The notes under the pieces: generated by a model
Databases searched by the model: none
The model's input: only the letters and a program-made list of their open reading frames with translations
Told to the model about the DNA's origin: nothing
Assembly (NCBI GenBank): GCA_947380295.1
Contig: CANCQK010000006.1
Location: forward strand, 85,069-149,068
Direction of reading: 5' to 3'
DNA length: 64,000 nucleotides
DNA from: Bdellovibrionales bacterium
Lineage (GTDB): Bacteria; Bdellovibrionota; UBA1018
Position numbers and translations under genes: made by a program
Shown: piece after piece, positions 25,802 through 34,715 of the stretch
How positions within the stretch are numbered: the stretch's first letter is position 1
How the letters are laid out: every line of letters begins with the position of its first letter

Positions 25802-26372
25802 TGGCACCAAAAACTCCACTCCGGATCATAGCCACTGCAATCGCAGCAAGAAGCAGGGCGACCACTTTCGAGATCACCACGGTACCGTCTTTGCCGATCG
25901 CATCAGTGACTTTTTGAGAGTTCTTGAGCACTACCCAAGCAATGAGATAGTTTCCTAGCAAAGCCCCTACAGTAAGGACATAGCCCACGTTATTGACCTG
26001 ATACACCAAGGTCGCAATCATCGCAGGCCCAGTAATCAGAGGAACTGCCAGCGGCACTATACCGGTAGAACCCGTTGCACGATTCGTAGGCTCGGGGCTC
26101 CCTACAAGATCAACGAGTGAAACCAGGAGAAGCACAAGCCCCCCCGCAATTTTGAAATCAAAGATTGCGATCCCCAAATATCGAAAGACGGCCTCACCGA
26201 CGAAAACAAACGCCACGGCGACGCTAAGCGCCACCAGCATGGACGTATCCACGATCTCATTTCGCTTAGAAGCTGAGAGTCGGTGGGTCATCGAAACAAA
26301 CAAAGGCAAGGTTCCGATCACGTCTAAGGCAACAAAAATTGCTACAAAAGTAGTCCCAAATTGATAAAGCAT
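25755..26372 (-). CDS. MarC-family integral membrane protein
   Basis: A 205-residue protein with six hydrophobic helices, the standard length for MarC/UPF0056. Characteristic stretches are ALDVIGTLPLFVSMT at the start and PLAVPLITGPAMIATLVY in the middle (with the conserved PL..P.I.GPG-like turn). Despite the name, the family is not an established antibiotic transporter and its function is open. The gene ends inside the 3' end of ctaA and no strong ribosome binding site precedes its ATG. Confidence 0.9.
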   Translation of the reverse strand: MLYQFGTTFVAIFVALDVIGTLPLFVSMTHRLSASKRNEIVDTSMLVALSVAVAFVFVGEAVFRYLGIAIFDFKIAGGLVLLLVSLVDLVGSPEPTNRATGSTGIVPLAVPLITGPAMIATLVYQVNNVGYVLTVGALLGNYLIAWVVLKNSQKVTDAIGKDGTVVISKVVALLLAAIAVAMIRSGVFGAIKEYGLLEHALSIGQ

Positions 26373-26420
26373 AAAACTTATTTCTAGTGTGTCTGAATAT
26401 TCATTTTTTTACCAGCAAGA

Positions 26421-29108
26421 TCAGCCAACCTGACAGGTCACCTGGAACGGCTCAACCCAGTATTTTCTGCATACTTTCTGCAGATCTTTGGCAGTGATTG
26501 CTCTAATCTTCTTGGTCAATTGAAGCTCACTCAAATAAGGAATCTGATACAATGACTCCAATCCAAAATGAGTCGACAGTGACGAGTCACTTTGAAGATC
26601 CATCGCACGACGTCCGAGATAAAATTCCTTAGCTCGGTTCATCTCCTGGGCCGTCGGAGGTTTGCGAAGCAGATCTTCGAGGACTTTACGCATCCCATCA
26701 ATGGCTTCCTGCTTTTTCTGCGGGGCACAAGCAATATAGGTTCCGCAATAGCCGCGCTCAATCCCTTCAAAACTCACGGGTGAGACCGTATAGGCTAGGC
26801 TCTTTTTCTCTCTCAACTCGATAAACAGCCTGCCGCTTTGTCCGCCCAAGAGAGTCTGCAGAATCCGCATAGCATGACGATCATCAGCTGTAATTCGGGT
26901 ACCCAAGCCGCCCACCATGATATGAGCTTGTTCTCGCCCCAAGGTTCGCTCTACCCAACGAGGTGCCTGAAGAGGCGCTTCATCTTCCAGCTTTTCCGGC
27001 AAAACAAGGCCTGAAGCAGTTTGCTTAAAAGATTTCAATCTCTGATCGAGTTCATGAACCCAAGCCTCTAAGGCATTTCTTTTCACGTTACCACTCACGG
27101 AGAGTACCAGTCGTTCAGGCTGAACCCAGCCGCGATGAAACGCACGCAACTTCGCCGAGTCGATCGTTTTTAAGCTGTCCAGCGAGCCATGGCTCATTTT
27201 ACCATAAGGGTGCTTTTCAAAAAGAGTCTCTAAGAAGAGCTTCGAACACAGCTGGGAAGTGTGATCCTCGATCGACCTGACGGAATCTTCGGCAATTCGG
27301 CGGGCGTGATCCACTTCATCATTCGGAAAAGTTGGATCCACTAAAACTTCCGTAAATAACTCAGAGAGACTATTCCAATCTCGAGCCAAACCGGTAGCTT
27401 GGAGCCCCACGCTGTTTCGACCCGAAAATCCATCCAAGCTTGAGGCTTTACCCTCCGTAAGGGCGGAAATGGATCGAGCATCCCGGACGGACGTACCTTT
27501 GGTCCAGGCAAGCGCCATCATTGCGCTCGAGCCCCAATCCTTTTCAGCGCTGTCAACAGGATGCGCCAGCTCAAGCCTCACTCCACCTAAGACTGAGGCA
27601 TACACACTGAACACCTGTGAGCTAGGCCGAGGCAAGTAGCAGATTTTGACACCCGACGAGAGCTGAGCAAATTCAACAGGTAACTCACCACTCTTCACTC
27701 CCTTGGAGCCTTTCAACTCCCGAGAAAGAATAGGAGGCAACTGGGTCTCGACCGCTTCGACATGGGTCGAGAGCATCTCCTTGGCCCACTTTTCCATTTC
27801 CCAAGCTTCAAACTGTGCATCGGTTTTGGGCACCAAAATAACGCCGCTCAAACGTCGCTCATCGAAGTACTTTTTTGCAACTTCTTTAATCTTGAGCGAA
27901 TCCACCTGACGGAGCTGCTCGAGGTATTCACGATCAAACTCCAGATCGCCCATGATGAACTTGAGAAACCCTAAACGCCCTGCCATCCCATCTGCAGTCT
28001 GAGTCGCATAAAGGCGTTCACTTTCGGCATTCACCAAAACCCGAGAAATCTCTTCAGCGGTCGGCCCCTCTTCGCTGATGCGTTTGATCTCTTCAAAAAT
28101 CGCCTTAGCTACGGGTTTGATTTTATCGAGTGAATCCGTCTCGGCTTGGAAATAAAGCATACCGGGATCTTTAGGCACATACATTCCACCCGATGCATCG
28201 GTCACCAGCGAATCCTTATAAAATAGCCGCTGGTAGAGTCTCGATAACTCACCCGCACCCAAAATACTTCCCAGCAAATCCAGGGCTGGAATGTCTTCGT
28301 GCTCAAGACCAGGCACCCGAAAGGACAGACTCAAAGTCGGCGTCTTCACATCAAATGGCTGAACCTTCCAACGCGACTTACTTTGTAACTCGGCCTCAAC
28401 CACTCGTGACTGAGGAGCAGCGGTCTTGCGCTTGAGCACGCGATTTCCAAAGTGTTTCTCCAAATATCGGATCAACTCCTTTTTTCGTGCCCCTTTCACA
28501 TCCTGGATGGGGCCAACCAACACGATTCCCATTTTTCCTGAGATATAATTTCTACGATAAAAAGCTTCAAGCTGAGCCGTTTTTGCAGCCTTCAAAGTTT
28601 CAACAAATCCGATCACCGGCTTGCCGTAAGGGTGCTTGGAAAAGGTCAGACTAAAAAGATTTTGAAAGAGCTGCCTACCTGGGGAGTCTTCATTTTTTCT
28701 CAGCTCTTCTAAAATGACTTCTCGCTCTCTAGAAAAGTCTTCTGCCAAAAATTTCTGAGGTTTGGCGATCCCGCCAAACGCATCGAGCACCTTCTCCCAA
28801 TGCTGGGCGGCGCAGGTGACGTGATAAACAGTCTGATCAAATGAGGTATAGGCATTGATATCCCCCCCCAATGACTCAATGGTCCGAGCCATCTTGCCCG
28901 TGGATGCCCGACCCGTTTCCTTAGCAGACGCATCTTTGAAGAGCATGTGCTCCAAGAAGTGGGCGAACCCTGCCTCTTTAGGCGCTTCATCTGCACTCCC
29001 GGTTTTCACCCACCAATAGCTTGCTGCAACAGGGCTGTCTGTATGCTGCAAAATCACTGGAATTCCGTTGGAAAGTTCAATCTGCTCGGGCTGGTAAGTT
29101 TTAATCAT
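26421..29108 (-). CDS. M16-family zinc metallopeptidase with two peptidase-like halves
   Basis: An 895-residue protein. The N-terminal half contains the inverted zinc motif HFLEH (about residues 49-53) and the downstream glutamate in EREVILEEL (about 125-133), so this half should be catalytic. The C-terminal half repeats the M16 fold (VRLELAHPVDSAEKDWGSSAMM, later HIMVGGLGTRITADDRHAMRIL with the LLGGQSGRLFIELREKKSLAY signature) but has no HxxEH, as is normal for the supporting domain. There is no signal peptide, so it probably degrades peptides in the cytoplasm or is exported by an unusual route. The signature LREKKSLAYTVSP is typical of pitrilysin-like bacterial processing proteases. Confidence 0.93.
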   Translation of the reverse strand: MIKTYQPEQIELSNGIPVILQHTDSPVAASYWWVKTGSADEAPKEAGFAHFLEHMLFKDASAKETGRASTGKMARTIESLGGDINAYTSFDQTVYHVTCAAQHWEKVLDAFGGIAKPQKFLAEDFSREREVILEELRKNEDSPGRQLFQNLFSLTFSKHPYGKPVIGFVETLKAAKTAQLEAFYRRNYISGKMGIVLVGPIQDVKGARKKELIRYLEKHFGNRVLKRKTAAPQSRVVEAELQSKSRWKVQPFDVKTPTLSLSFRVPGLEHEDIPALDLLGSILGAGELSRLYQRLFYKDSLVTDASGGMYVPKDPGMLYFQAETDSLDKIKPVAKAIFEEIKRISEEGPTAEEISRVLVNAESERLYATQTADGMAGRLGFLKFIMGDLEFDREYLEQLRQVDSLKIKEVAKKYFDERRLSGVILVPKTDAQFEAWEMEKWAKEMLSTHVEAVETQLPPILSRELKGSKGVKSGELPVEFAQLSSGVKICYLPRPSSQVFSVYASVLGGVRLELAHPVDSAEKDWGSSAMMALAWTKGTSVRDARSISALTEGKASSLDGFSGRNSVGLQATGLARDWNSLSELFTEVLVDPTFPNDEVDHARRIAEDSVRSIEDHTSQLCSKLFLETLFEKHPYGKMSHGSLDSLKTIDSAKLRAFHRGWVQPERLVLSVSGNVKRNALEAWVHELDQRLKSFKQTASGLVLPEKLEDEAPLQAPRWVERTLGREQAHIMVGGLGTRITADDRHAMRILQTLLGGQSGRLFIELREKKSLAYTVSPVSFEGIERGYCGTYIACAPQKKQEAIDGMRKVLEDLLRKPPTAQEMNRAKEFYLGRRAMDLQSDSSLSTHFGLESLYQIPYLSELQLTKKIRAITAKDLQKVCRKYWVEPFQVTCQVG

Positions 29109-29223
29109 ACTGAAGAGTAACCTATGCTCAGTGTCCGGCTAAATCCACTTCTTTTTAGGCGGTCCCTGGGTTGGGCTCGAGACCGTTCGAGGCGATTGTC
29201 TTAAGCGCTATAGACATTACAAA

Positions 29224-29260
29224 ACTCCTTCGCTAAAATGCGCCCACGACTGAAAGGAGT
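29224..29260 (+). promoter_or_regulatory. Possible ribosome-binding-site sequestering hairpin before the RRM gene
   Basis: ACTCCTT at 29224-29230 is exactly complementary to AAGGAGT at 29254-29260, which contains the only good Shine-Dalgarno sequence ahead of the ATG at 29273. The 23-base interval can hold an inner hairpin (CGC 29231-29233 with GCG 29240-29242). Such a fold would hide the ribosome binding site and could be opened by temperature or a bound protein. The spacing from AAGGAG to the ATG, 13 bases, is longer than usual. Confidence 0.4.
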
Positions 29261-29272
29261 CGAATCCGATTT

Positions 29273-29668
29273 ATGAACAAGAAGCTTTACGTAGGTAACC
29301 TCCCCTTTTCCGCAGAAGAAGCCCAATTGCAGGCTCTTTTCTCAAACGACGGTCGACAAGTCGTATCCGTTCGCCTCCTCAATGACAAAATTACAGGCCG
29401 ATCCAGAGGATTTGGCTTTGTCGAGATGGCAACTCCAGGCGATGCCGAGAAAGCCATTCAGGCTCTCCATGGCCATGATTTCATGGGCAGACCGCTCACC
29501 GTGAGCGAAGCCAAGGAAACAGAGCCCCGAAGTCACGAAGGTAGCGGGGGACGTAGCGGCTTCGGCGGTGGTTCAGGTCGTGGCGGACGCGGTGGCTTCG
29601 GTGGCAGCAGTGGTGGTGGAGGACGTGGTGGCTTCGGTGGCGGCTCAGGTCGCGGCGGACGCTACTAA
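29273..29668 (+). CDS. Glycine-rich RNA-binding protein with one RRM domain
   Basis: A 131-residue protein. Residues 2-80 form a complete RNA recognition motif with RNP2 KLYVGNL (residues 3-9) and RNP1 SRGFGFVEM (about 44-52). The tail from about residue 88 is almost only Gly, Arg, Ser and Phe in RGG/GGFGG repeats. Bacterial RRM-Gly proteins of this type occur in cyanobacteria and several proteobacterial groups, bind single-stranded RNA and are often cold-responsive; which RNAs it binds here is unknown. The Gly-rich coding DNA is internally repetitive. Its leader may fold over its own ribosome binding site. Confidence 0.94.
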   Translation: MNKKLYVGNLPFSAEEAQLQALFSNDGRQVVSVRLLNDKITGRSRGFGFVEMATPGDAEKAIQALHGHDFMGRPLTVSEAKETEPRSHEGSGGRSGFGGGSGRGGRGGFGGSSGGGGRGGFGGGSGRGGRY

Positions 29669-29710
29669 GGCCTTAATTTTCTTTATAACCCACCTTTTGA
29701 TTAACTCACC

Positions 29711-29741
29711 AGTCCGATCGGCGACTTTCGCGGATCGGACT
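29711..29741 (+). terminator. Strong hairpin after the RRM gene (terminator-like, no T tract)
   Basis: AGTCCGATC at 29711-29719 pairs perfectly with GATCGGACT at 29733-29741, and the stem continues, after a G-G mismatch, with GCG/CGC around the loop ACTTT. It sits 43 bases after the RRM stop codon and 35 bases before the hemW start. The following bases (GAATGACCTTTCCC) are not a typical T run, so termination may be weak or the hairpin may protect the 3' end. Confidence 0.5.
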
Positions 29742-29775
29742 GAATGACCTTTCCCTCAGAATCGATACTCAATTC

Positions 29776-30882
29776 ATGCAATCGTTGTACGTCCACTTCC
29801 CGTTTTGCGAGTCAAAATGTCACTACTGCGACTTTTACTCGCTGGGCAGAGAAAAAACTCGAGAAACTGACCCACAGCGGTTTGAACTGGCCCTCAAAAA
29901 AGAGGCTGGCCAAAAAGCCCATCTGCTCTCCAATCAGCTCGATACGATTTTTTTTGGGGGTGGAACTCCAAGCATGACTCCTCCTGACTCGATGCGCCGG
30001 GCACTAGAGCCTCTTGAACTCTCTCAACGGATCACTCCAAATACCGAATGGACCATGGAAGCTAACCCCTCGTCCATTGAGTTAGAAGCGATGCGTGAAT
30101 ATCGCTCTCTGGGGGTGAATCGAATCAGCATGGGAGTTCAAGCCATGCGGTCGGACTTCTTAAAGGCTCTTGGTCGGGTTCACTCGCGAGAAGCCGTTCC
30201 AAAGGCTCTAGAAGCCGTTTTTCAAGCAGGGTTTGAAAATGTTTCTGTCGATCTGCTGTGCGGAGTACCAGAACAAACCGAGAACGATCTAAAAGAGGCA
30301 CTAGAGATTCTGACCCAGTTTCCCATCACTCACCTCAGCTGCTACCTACTCACCCTGCCCAAGCAAAACCCAATGAGCAAGCTTTTGCCTGACGAAGAAA
30401 CTCAGCTCCAGCACCTCCTCTGGGTGCACGAATGGATGACTTCCCACGGGTTTGACCATTACGAGATTTCCAATTTTGCCAAGCCAGGGAAAAAAGCCCG
30501 CCATAATCTCAACTACTGGCAAGGACGCTCCTACCTAGGACTTGGCCCTTCTGCTCACTCTTACGACGCTCAAAATTCCCTCCGCTGGAAAAACATCTCC
30601 TCGCTCCATCGGTATTCGGCGCTCCTCGAGAAAAATGAAAGCGTCATGGAGAACGAAGAAGTCCTGGGAGACGCAGAAAAACAATTAGAAAAGTGGATGC
30701 TAGCCCTACGACTCGACACAGGCTTTCCAACCGATTGGCTTGAAACTCAACTTCAGCAAAAGCGCGTTGAAATTTTCGAAAATGAGGGTTTAATCGAAAA
30801 ACATCCGACCGACCCAACCCGAAAACGCCTGACAGCACGTGGGTTTGCGCTCTCTGACCAAATCATTCGCGCATTGGCTTGA
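29776..30882 (+). CDS. hemW: HemW-like radical SAM protein (coproporphyrinogen oxidase-like family)
   Basis: A 368-residue radical SAM protein. The 4Fe-4S cluster motif CxxxCxxC is CESKCHYC (residues 12-19), followed by the GGGTPS motif (IFFGGGTPSM) and the radical SAM core. The C-terminal part with NLNYWQGRSYLGLGPSAHS is typical of HemW rather than true HemN, which has extra residues for two SAM molecules. HemW is believed to be a heme chaperone that inserts heme into respiratory proteins. It lies directly upstream of grpE-dnaK-dnaJ, an arrangement seen in several bacteria. Confidence 0.92.
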   Translation: MQSLYVHFPFCESKCHYCDFYSLGREKTRETDPQRFELALKKEAGQKAHLLSNQLDTIFFGGGTPSMTPPDSMRRALEPLELSQRITPNTEWTMEANPSSIELEAMREYRSLGVNRISMGVQAMRSDFLKALGRVHSREAVPKALEAVFQAGFENVSVDLLCGVPEQTENDLKEALEILTQFPITHLSCYLLTLPKQNPMSKLLPDEETQLQHLLWVHEWMTSHGFDHYEISNFAKPGKKARHNLNYWQGRSYLGLGPSAHSYDAQNSLRWKNISSLHRYSALLEKNESVMENEEVLGDAEKQLEKWMLALRLDTGFPTDWLETQLQQKRVEIFENEGLIEKHPTDPTRKRLTARGFALSDQIIRALA

Positions 30883-30892
30883 CTCTGGCATT

Positions 30893-30919
30893 TGACTTCA
30901 GAGATTCCATACCCATACT
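30893..30919 (+). promoter_or_regulatory. Candidate sigma32-type heat-shock promoter before grpE
   Basis: TTGACT (30893-30898), 13 bases, then CCCATACT (30912-30919). This resembles the heat-shock consensus CTTGAAA with CCCCATNT about 13 bases later. It lies about 27 bases before the grpE GTG start and mirrors a similar element before dnaK. Confidence 0.4.
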
Positions 30920-30945
30920 ACCTAGCAGCATTGGAGGATAGAGAA

Positions 30946-31497
30946 GTGAACGAGCAGAATGACATCCATCTACAAAACTCTGAAAACCCGACCCCAGGAA
31001 CCCATGAGGGTGCAGAGGGCAGCTCAGAGATACAAAAGTTACAAAAGCAAATCCAAGACCTAGAAGCCCAGGCGAAGGAGAAAGAGGGTAAGTACCTCTA
31101 CCTCTACGCCGAGTTTGAGAACTTCAAAAAGCGCTCCATCAAAGAACGCTCAGACCTGATCAAGTTTGGTTGGGAATCTGTCGCTCGCGACCTTCTTCAA
31201 ACTGCCGACAATCTAGACCGAGCCATCGCTCACGTACCAGCTGGAACCGATAAAAACTTCATGAACGGGCTCACGATGATCCTGAATGAGTTCAGATCCT
31301 CCCTTCAAAAGCAAGGCGTAGAAGTCATCGAGACCTCAGCAAAACCCTTTGACCCGAACTTCCATGAAGCGGTAGGACAAATGCCTTCTGAACTTCCTGA
31401 AGGATCCGTCGCTCAAGAACATACTCGAGGCTACACCCTGTATGGACGGCTCCTCCGCCCTGCTCGTGTCGTACTGAGTAGCGGAAGCACAAAATAA
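30946..31497 (+). CDS. grpE: Nucleotide exchange factor GrpE
   Basis: About 183 residues. The GTG at 30946 is chosen because GGAGG stands 8 bases before it; the open frame reaches further upstream to 30892 but that part lacks a binding site and contains the candidate promoter. After an acidic N-terminus the long coiled-coil helix runs from IQKLQKQIQDL through FENFKKRSIKERSDL, and the beta-wing domain holds the GrpE signature (FDPNFHEAVGQMPS and VLYGRLLRPARVV-like). GrpE releases ADP from DnaK. dnaK follows 73 bases downstream. Confidence 0.96.
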   Translation: MNEQNDIHLQNSENPTPGTHEGAEGSSEIQKLQKQIQDLEAQAKEKEGKYLYLYAEFENFKKRSIKERSDLIKFGWESVARDLLQTADNLDRAIAHVPAGTDKNFMNGLTMILNEFRSSLQKQGVEVIETSAKPFDPNFHEAVGQMPSELPEGSVAQEHTRGYTLYGRLLRPARVVLSSGSTK

Positions 31498-31501
31498 CTA
31501 T

Positions 31502-31529
31502 TTGACGGCGCCATTTTTAGGCCCATTTT
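31502..31529 (+). promoter_or_regulatory. Candidate sigma32-type heat-shock promoter before dnaK
   Basis: TTGACG (31502-31507), 14 bases, then CCCATTTT (31522-31529), starting just after the grpE stop codon and ending 41 bases before the dnaK ATG. The CCCATNT part agrees with the sigma32 -10 consensus. No CIRCE inverted repeat is present here or before grpE, and no hrcA gene lies in the window. Confidence 0.42.
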
Positions 31530-31570
31530 GTAATTAAGAGACTTTAAATAAAAAGAAAGACGAGGATTTT

Positions 31571-33511
31571 ATGGGAAAAATTATCGGAATCGACTTAGGA
31601 ACAACTAACTCATGTGTATCGGTTTTGGAAGGTGGCGAACCTAAGGTCATCCCAAACGCCGAAGGCGCAAACACCACCCCATCGGTGGCAGCATTCACTA
31701 CCTCTGGCGAAAAGATCGTCGGTCAGGCAGCTAAACGCCAAGCCATTACCAATCCAGAAAAAACCATTTTCGAAGCTAAGCGACTCATCGGTCGTAAATT
31801 CACTTCTCGCGAAGTTCAGGAATTCATCAAAGTGGCTCCGTTCAAAATCGTGGAAGCCAAAAATGGCGATGCTTGGGTAAAAATTGACGACCGTGAGTAC
31901 TCCCCTCAAGAAATCTCCGCTCTCGTTCTTCAAAAAATGAAGAAGACTGCCGAAGACTACTTGGGCGAACCCGTCACTGAAGCAGTCGTTACTGTCCCTG
32001 CTTACTTCAACGATGCTCAACGTCAAGCCACCAAAGATGCTGGCCGGATCGCAGGTCTCGAAGTCAAGCGTATCATCAACGAGCCCACCTCAGCTGCTCT
32101 AGCTTACGGTTTGGACAAGCAAGGCAAAGAACACACCGTAGCTGTATTCGACCTGGGTGGCGGTACTTTTGATATCTCCATCCTCGAACTCGGCGATGGC
32201 GTTTTTGAAGTGAAAGCAACCAATGGTGACACTTTCTTGGGCGGTGGTAACTTTGACCAACGCATCATTGACTGGCTTGCAGATGAGTTCAAAAAAGAAA
32301 GCGGAATTGACCTTCGCAAAGACAAGATGGCTCTTCAACGTTTGAAAGAAGCTGCTGAAAAAGCCAAACACGAACTCTCCAGCACCACTGAAACTGATAT
32401 CAACCTGCCTTTCGTGACCGCAGATGCTTCGGGCCCAAAACACTTGAACATCAAGCTCTCTCGAGCCAAGTTGGAAGCCCTCGTTGCTGACCTCATCGAG
32501 AAGCTCACTGCTCCTTGCGAAACTTGCATCCGTGACTCTGGTCTTGCCAAGACCAAAATTGACGAAGTCATCCTGGTCGGCGGCATGACCCGTATGCCCC
32601 GCGTTCAGCAGAAGGTGAAAGAAATCTTCGGCAAAGAACCTCACAAAGGCGTTAACCCAGACGAAGTGGTCGCAGTCGGTGCCGCAATCCAAGGCGGCGT
32701 GCTGAAAGGCGACGTGAAGGATGTTCTCCTTCTCGATGTCACTCCATTGTCCTTGGGGATTGAAACTCTTGGCGGAGTATTCACCAAGCTGATCGAGAAG
32801 AACACCACCATCCCTTCGAAGAAGTCTCAAACCTTTTCGACCGCAGCTGACAACCAGAACGCAGTGACCATTCACGTTCTCCAAGGAGAGCGAGAATTCG
32901 CAGAACACAACAAGTCACTCGGACGATTTGATTTGGTTGGTCTCCCTCCTGCTCCTCGCGGCGTCCCACAAATCGAAGTCACTTTCGACATCGATGCGAA
33001 CGGACTCGTCCACGTCGGAGCTAAGGACCTGGGTACCGGCAAAGAGCAGTCTATCCGGATCACTGCTTCAGGCGGGTTGAGCGAAGAAGAAATCAAGAGA
33101 ATGCAGAAAGAAGCTGAGACCCACCGCGCTGAAGACGAGAAGAGAAAAGAACTCGTCAACGCACGAAACTCTCTCGATGGCCTGATCTACACGATCGAAA
33201 AAACCGTGAAAGAAAACGGCGAGAAAATCGCTGCCGACACCAAGAAGTCTGTGGAAGAAGCATTGGTCGAGGCACGTAAGCACCTGGACAGCAAGGACGC
33301 AGAAGAAATCACCAAGGCCACTGAAGCCCTCACCTCTGCTTCTAATAAAATGGCTGAAGAGATGTACAAAACTGCAGGACCTCAAGCGGGAGCAGCTTCA
33401 GCTGAAGGCGCTCACGCTCACACCGAGGGTGCTGGCGATCAACACGCTTCTCAGGATGCAAAAAAGCATGGCGGAGAAGATGTGATTGATGCAGACTACA
33501 AGGAAGTTTAA
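31571..33511 (+). CDS. dnaK: Hsp70 chaperone DnaK
   Basis: A 646-residue Hsp70 of normal length. The ATPase domain begins [11 protein letters not shown] and contains [17 protein letters not shown] and [13 protein letters not shown]; the linker [19 protein letters not shown] leads into the substrate-binding domain and lid. The C-terminus is [11 protein letters not shown], which carries the usual EEVD-like bacterial ending. It works with GrpE and DnaJ encoded on either side. Codon use is noticeably biased to few codons, as expected of a highly expressed gene, which also explains long spurious open frames on the opposite strand. Confidence 0.99.
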   Translation: MGKIIGIDLGTTNSCVSVLEGGEPKVIPNAEGANTTPSVAAFTTSGEKIVGQAAKRQAITNPEKTIFEAKRLIGRKFTSREVQEFIKVAPFKIVEAKNGDAWVKIDDREYSPQEISALVLQKMKKTAEDYLGEPVTEAVVTVPAYFNDAQRQATKDAGRIAGLEVKRIINEPTSAALAYGLDKQGKEHTVAVFDLGGGTFDISILELGDGVFEVKATNGDTFLGGGNFDQRIIDWLADEFKKESGIDLRKDKMALQRLKEAAEKAKHELSSTTETDINLPFVTADASGPKHLNIKLSRAKLEALVADLIEKLTAPCETCIRDSGLAKTKIDEVILVGGMTRMPRVQQKVKEIFGKEPHKGVNPDEVVAVGAAIQGGVLKGDVKDVLLLDVTPLSLGIETLGGVFTKLIEKNTTIPSKKSQTFSTAADNQNAVTIHVLQGEREFAEHNKSLGRFDLVGLPPAPRGVPQIEVTFDIDANGLVHVGAKDLGTGKEQSIRITASGGLSEEEIKRMQKEAETHRAEDEKRKELVNARNSLDGLIYTIEKTVKENGEKIAADTKKSVEEALVEARKHLDSKDAEEITKATEALTSASNKMAEEMYKTAGPQAGAASAEGAHAHTEGAGDQHASQDAKKHGGEDVIDADYKEV

Positions 33512-33536
33512 CCTCTTATCGGTCTGATCGGAAATT

Positions 33537-34688
33537 ATGGCTACTCAGCGCGACTACTATGAAGTTCTAGGTGTTGGACGAACAGCTTCCAGCGAAGATC
33601 TTAAAAAAGCTTACCGGAAGCTGGCGATCCAATTCCACCCGGATAAAAATCCGGGCGATAAGAAAGCAGAAGAGAACTTCAAAGAACTCTCCCAGGCTTA
33701 TGAAATCCTCTCGGATCCGCAAAAGCGACAAGCGTATGATCAATTTGGTCACGCTGCCGCTGGTGCGGGCCCAGGAGGACCTGGTGGATTCGACTTCCAG
33801 GGCTTTGGAGGTGGAGGAGCTTCGATCAATGATATCTTTGGTGATATCTTCGGAGACATCTTTGGAGCCCAGGCGGGGGGTCGCGCTCGAGGAGGCCGTA
33901 GACGCGCAGGAGGCCGTCCTGGTGACGACCTCAGAACTTCAGTCGATATTACTTTCGAAGAAGCTGCCTTCGGCGCCGAAAAGGTCATTACTATCCTTAA
34001 ATCGGTCCGATGCGAAACCTGCACCGGAACCGGAGCAAAACCCGGCACCCAGCCTGAGACTTGCGCTCAATGTGGTGGCCGCGGTGAGGTCAGCTTTCAA
34101 CAGGGATTTTTCGCCATCACTCGTCCTTGCCCGCGCTGTAACGGCGCTGGACAGACGATCCCTAGCCCATGCGTAGGATGCGGTGGATCGGGACAAACTA
34201 AAAAACGCTCACAAATTGCGGTCAAGATCCCTGCCGGGGTTGACACCGGTCAGCGACTCAAACTCACTGGAGAAGGCGAAGCAGGCGAGCGCGGCGGACC
34301 TCCTGGTGATCTTTACGTTTCAGTCAGTATTCTACCCCACGACTTTTTCACTCGTGATGAGTTTGATGTGATCTGCGAAGTCCCAGTGACATTCGTCCAC
34401 GCTGCCCTCGGAGCTGAGATTGAAGTCCCTACCCTAGAGGGTAAAGTCAAAATCAAGATTCCGTCCGGAACCCAATCGCATAAAATCTTCCGCCTCAAAA
34501 ATAAGGGTTTGGCAAGACTCGGTTCCTACGGTCGCGGAGACCAACTCGTACGCATCATTGTAGAAGTCCCCACAAAGCTCACTGCTGAACAACGCGATTT
34601 ACTCAAGAAGTTCTCAGAAAGCGGCGCAGACGCAGCGCATCCCATGCACCATAGCTTTTTTGAAAAAGTAAAAAACCTATTTGGCTAA
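33537..34688 (+). CDS. dnaJ: Hsp40 co-chaperone DnaJ
   Basis: A 383-residue type I DnaJ. The J domain (residues 5-70) has the HPD motif in [10 protein letters not shown] Gly/Phe-rich region follows (about 75-125). The zinc domain carries four CxxCxGxG-type repeats: [24 protein letters not shown] and CVGCGGSG. The C-terminal substrate-binding domains complete the protein. DnaJ delivers clients to DnaK and triggers its ATPase. The gap to dnaK is 25 bases, consistent with co-transcription. Confidence 0.99.
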   Translation: MATQRDYYEVLGVGRTASSEDLKKAYRKLAIQFHPDKNPGDKKAEENFKELSQAYEILSDPQKRQAYDQFGHAAAGAGPGGPGGFDFQGFGGGGASINDIFGDIFGDIFGAQAGGRARGGRRRAGGRPGDDLRTSVDITFEEAAFGAEKVITILKSVRCETCTGTGAKPGTQPETCAQCGGRGEVSFQQGFFAITRPCPRCNGAGQTIPSPCVGCGGSGQTKKRSQIAVKIPAGVDTGQRLKLTGEGEAGERGGPPGDLYVSVSILPHDFFTRDEFDVICEVPVTFVHAALGAEIEVPTLEGKVKIKIPSGTQSHKIFRLKNKGLARLGSYGRGDQLVRIIVEVPTKLTAEQRDLLKKFSESGADAAHPMHHSFFEKVKNLFG

Positions 34689-34715
34689 ACTCAGACCTCG
34701 GCTAAAACTAAGGAT

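Noticed and set aside
30883..31570. CIRCE element for HrcA control of grpE/dnaK
   Set aside because: No TTAGCACTC-N9-GAGTGCTAA-type inverted repeat is present in either gap.
32099..32908. 269-codon open frame antisense to dnaK, with others on both strands of dnaK and dnaJ
   Set aside because: Such frames arise from the strong codon bias of highly expressed genes; the products are Phe/Ser-rich and have no ribosome binding site or family features.
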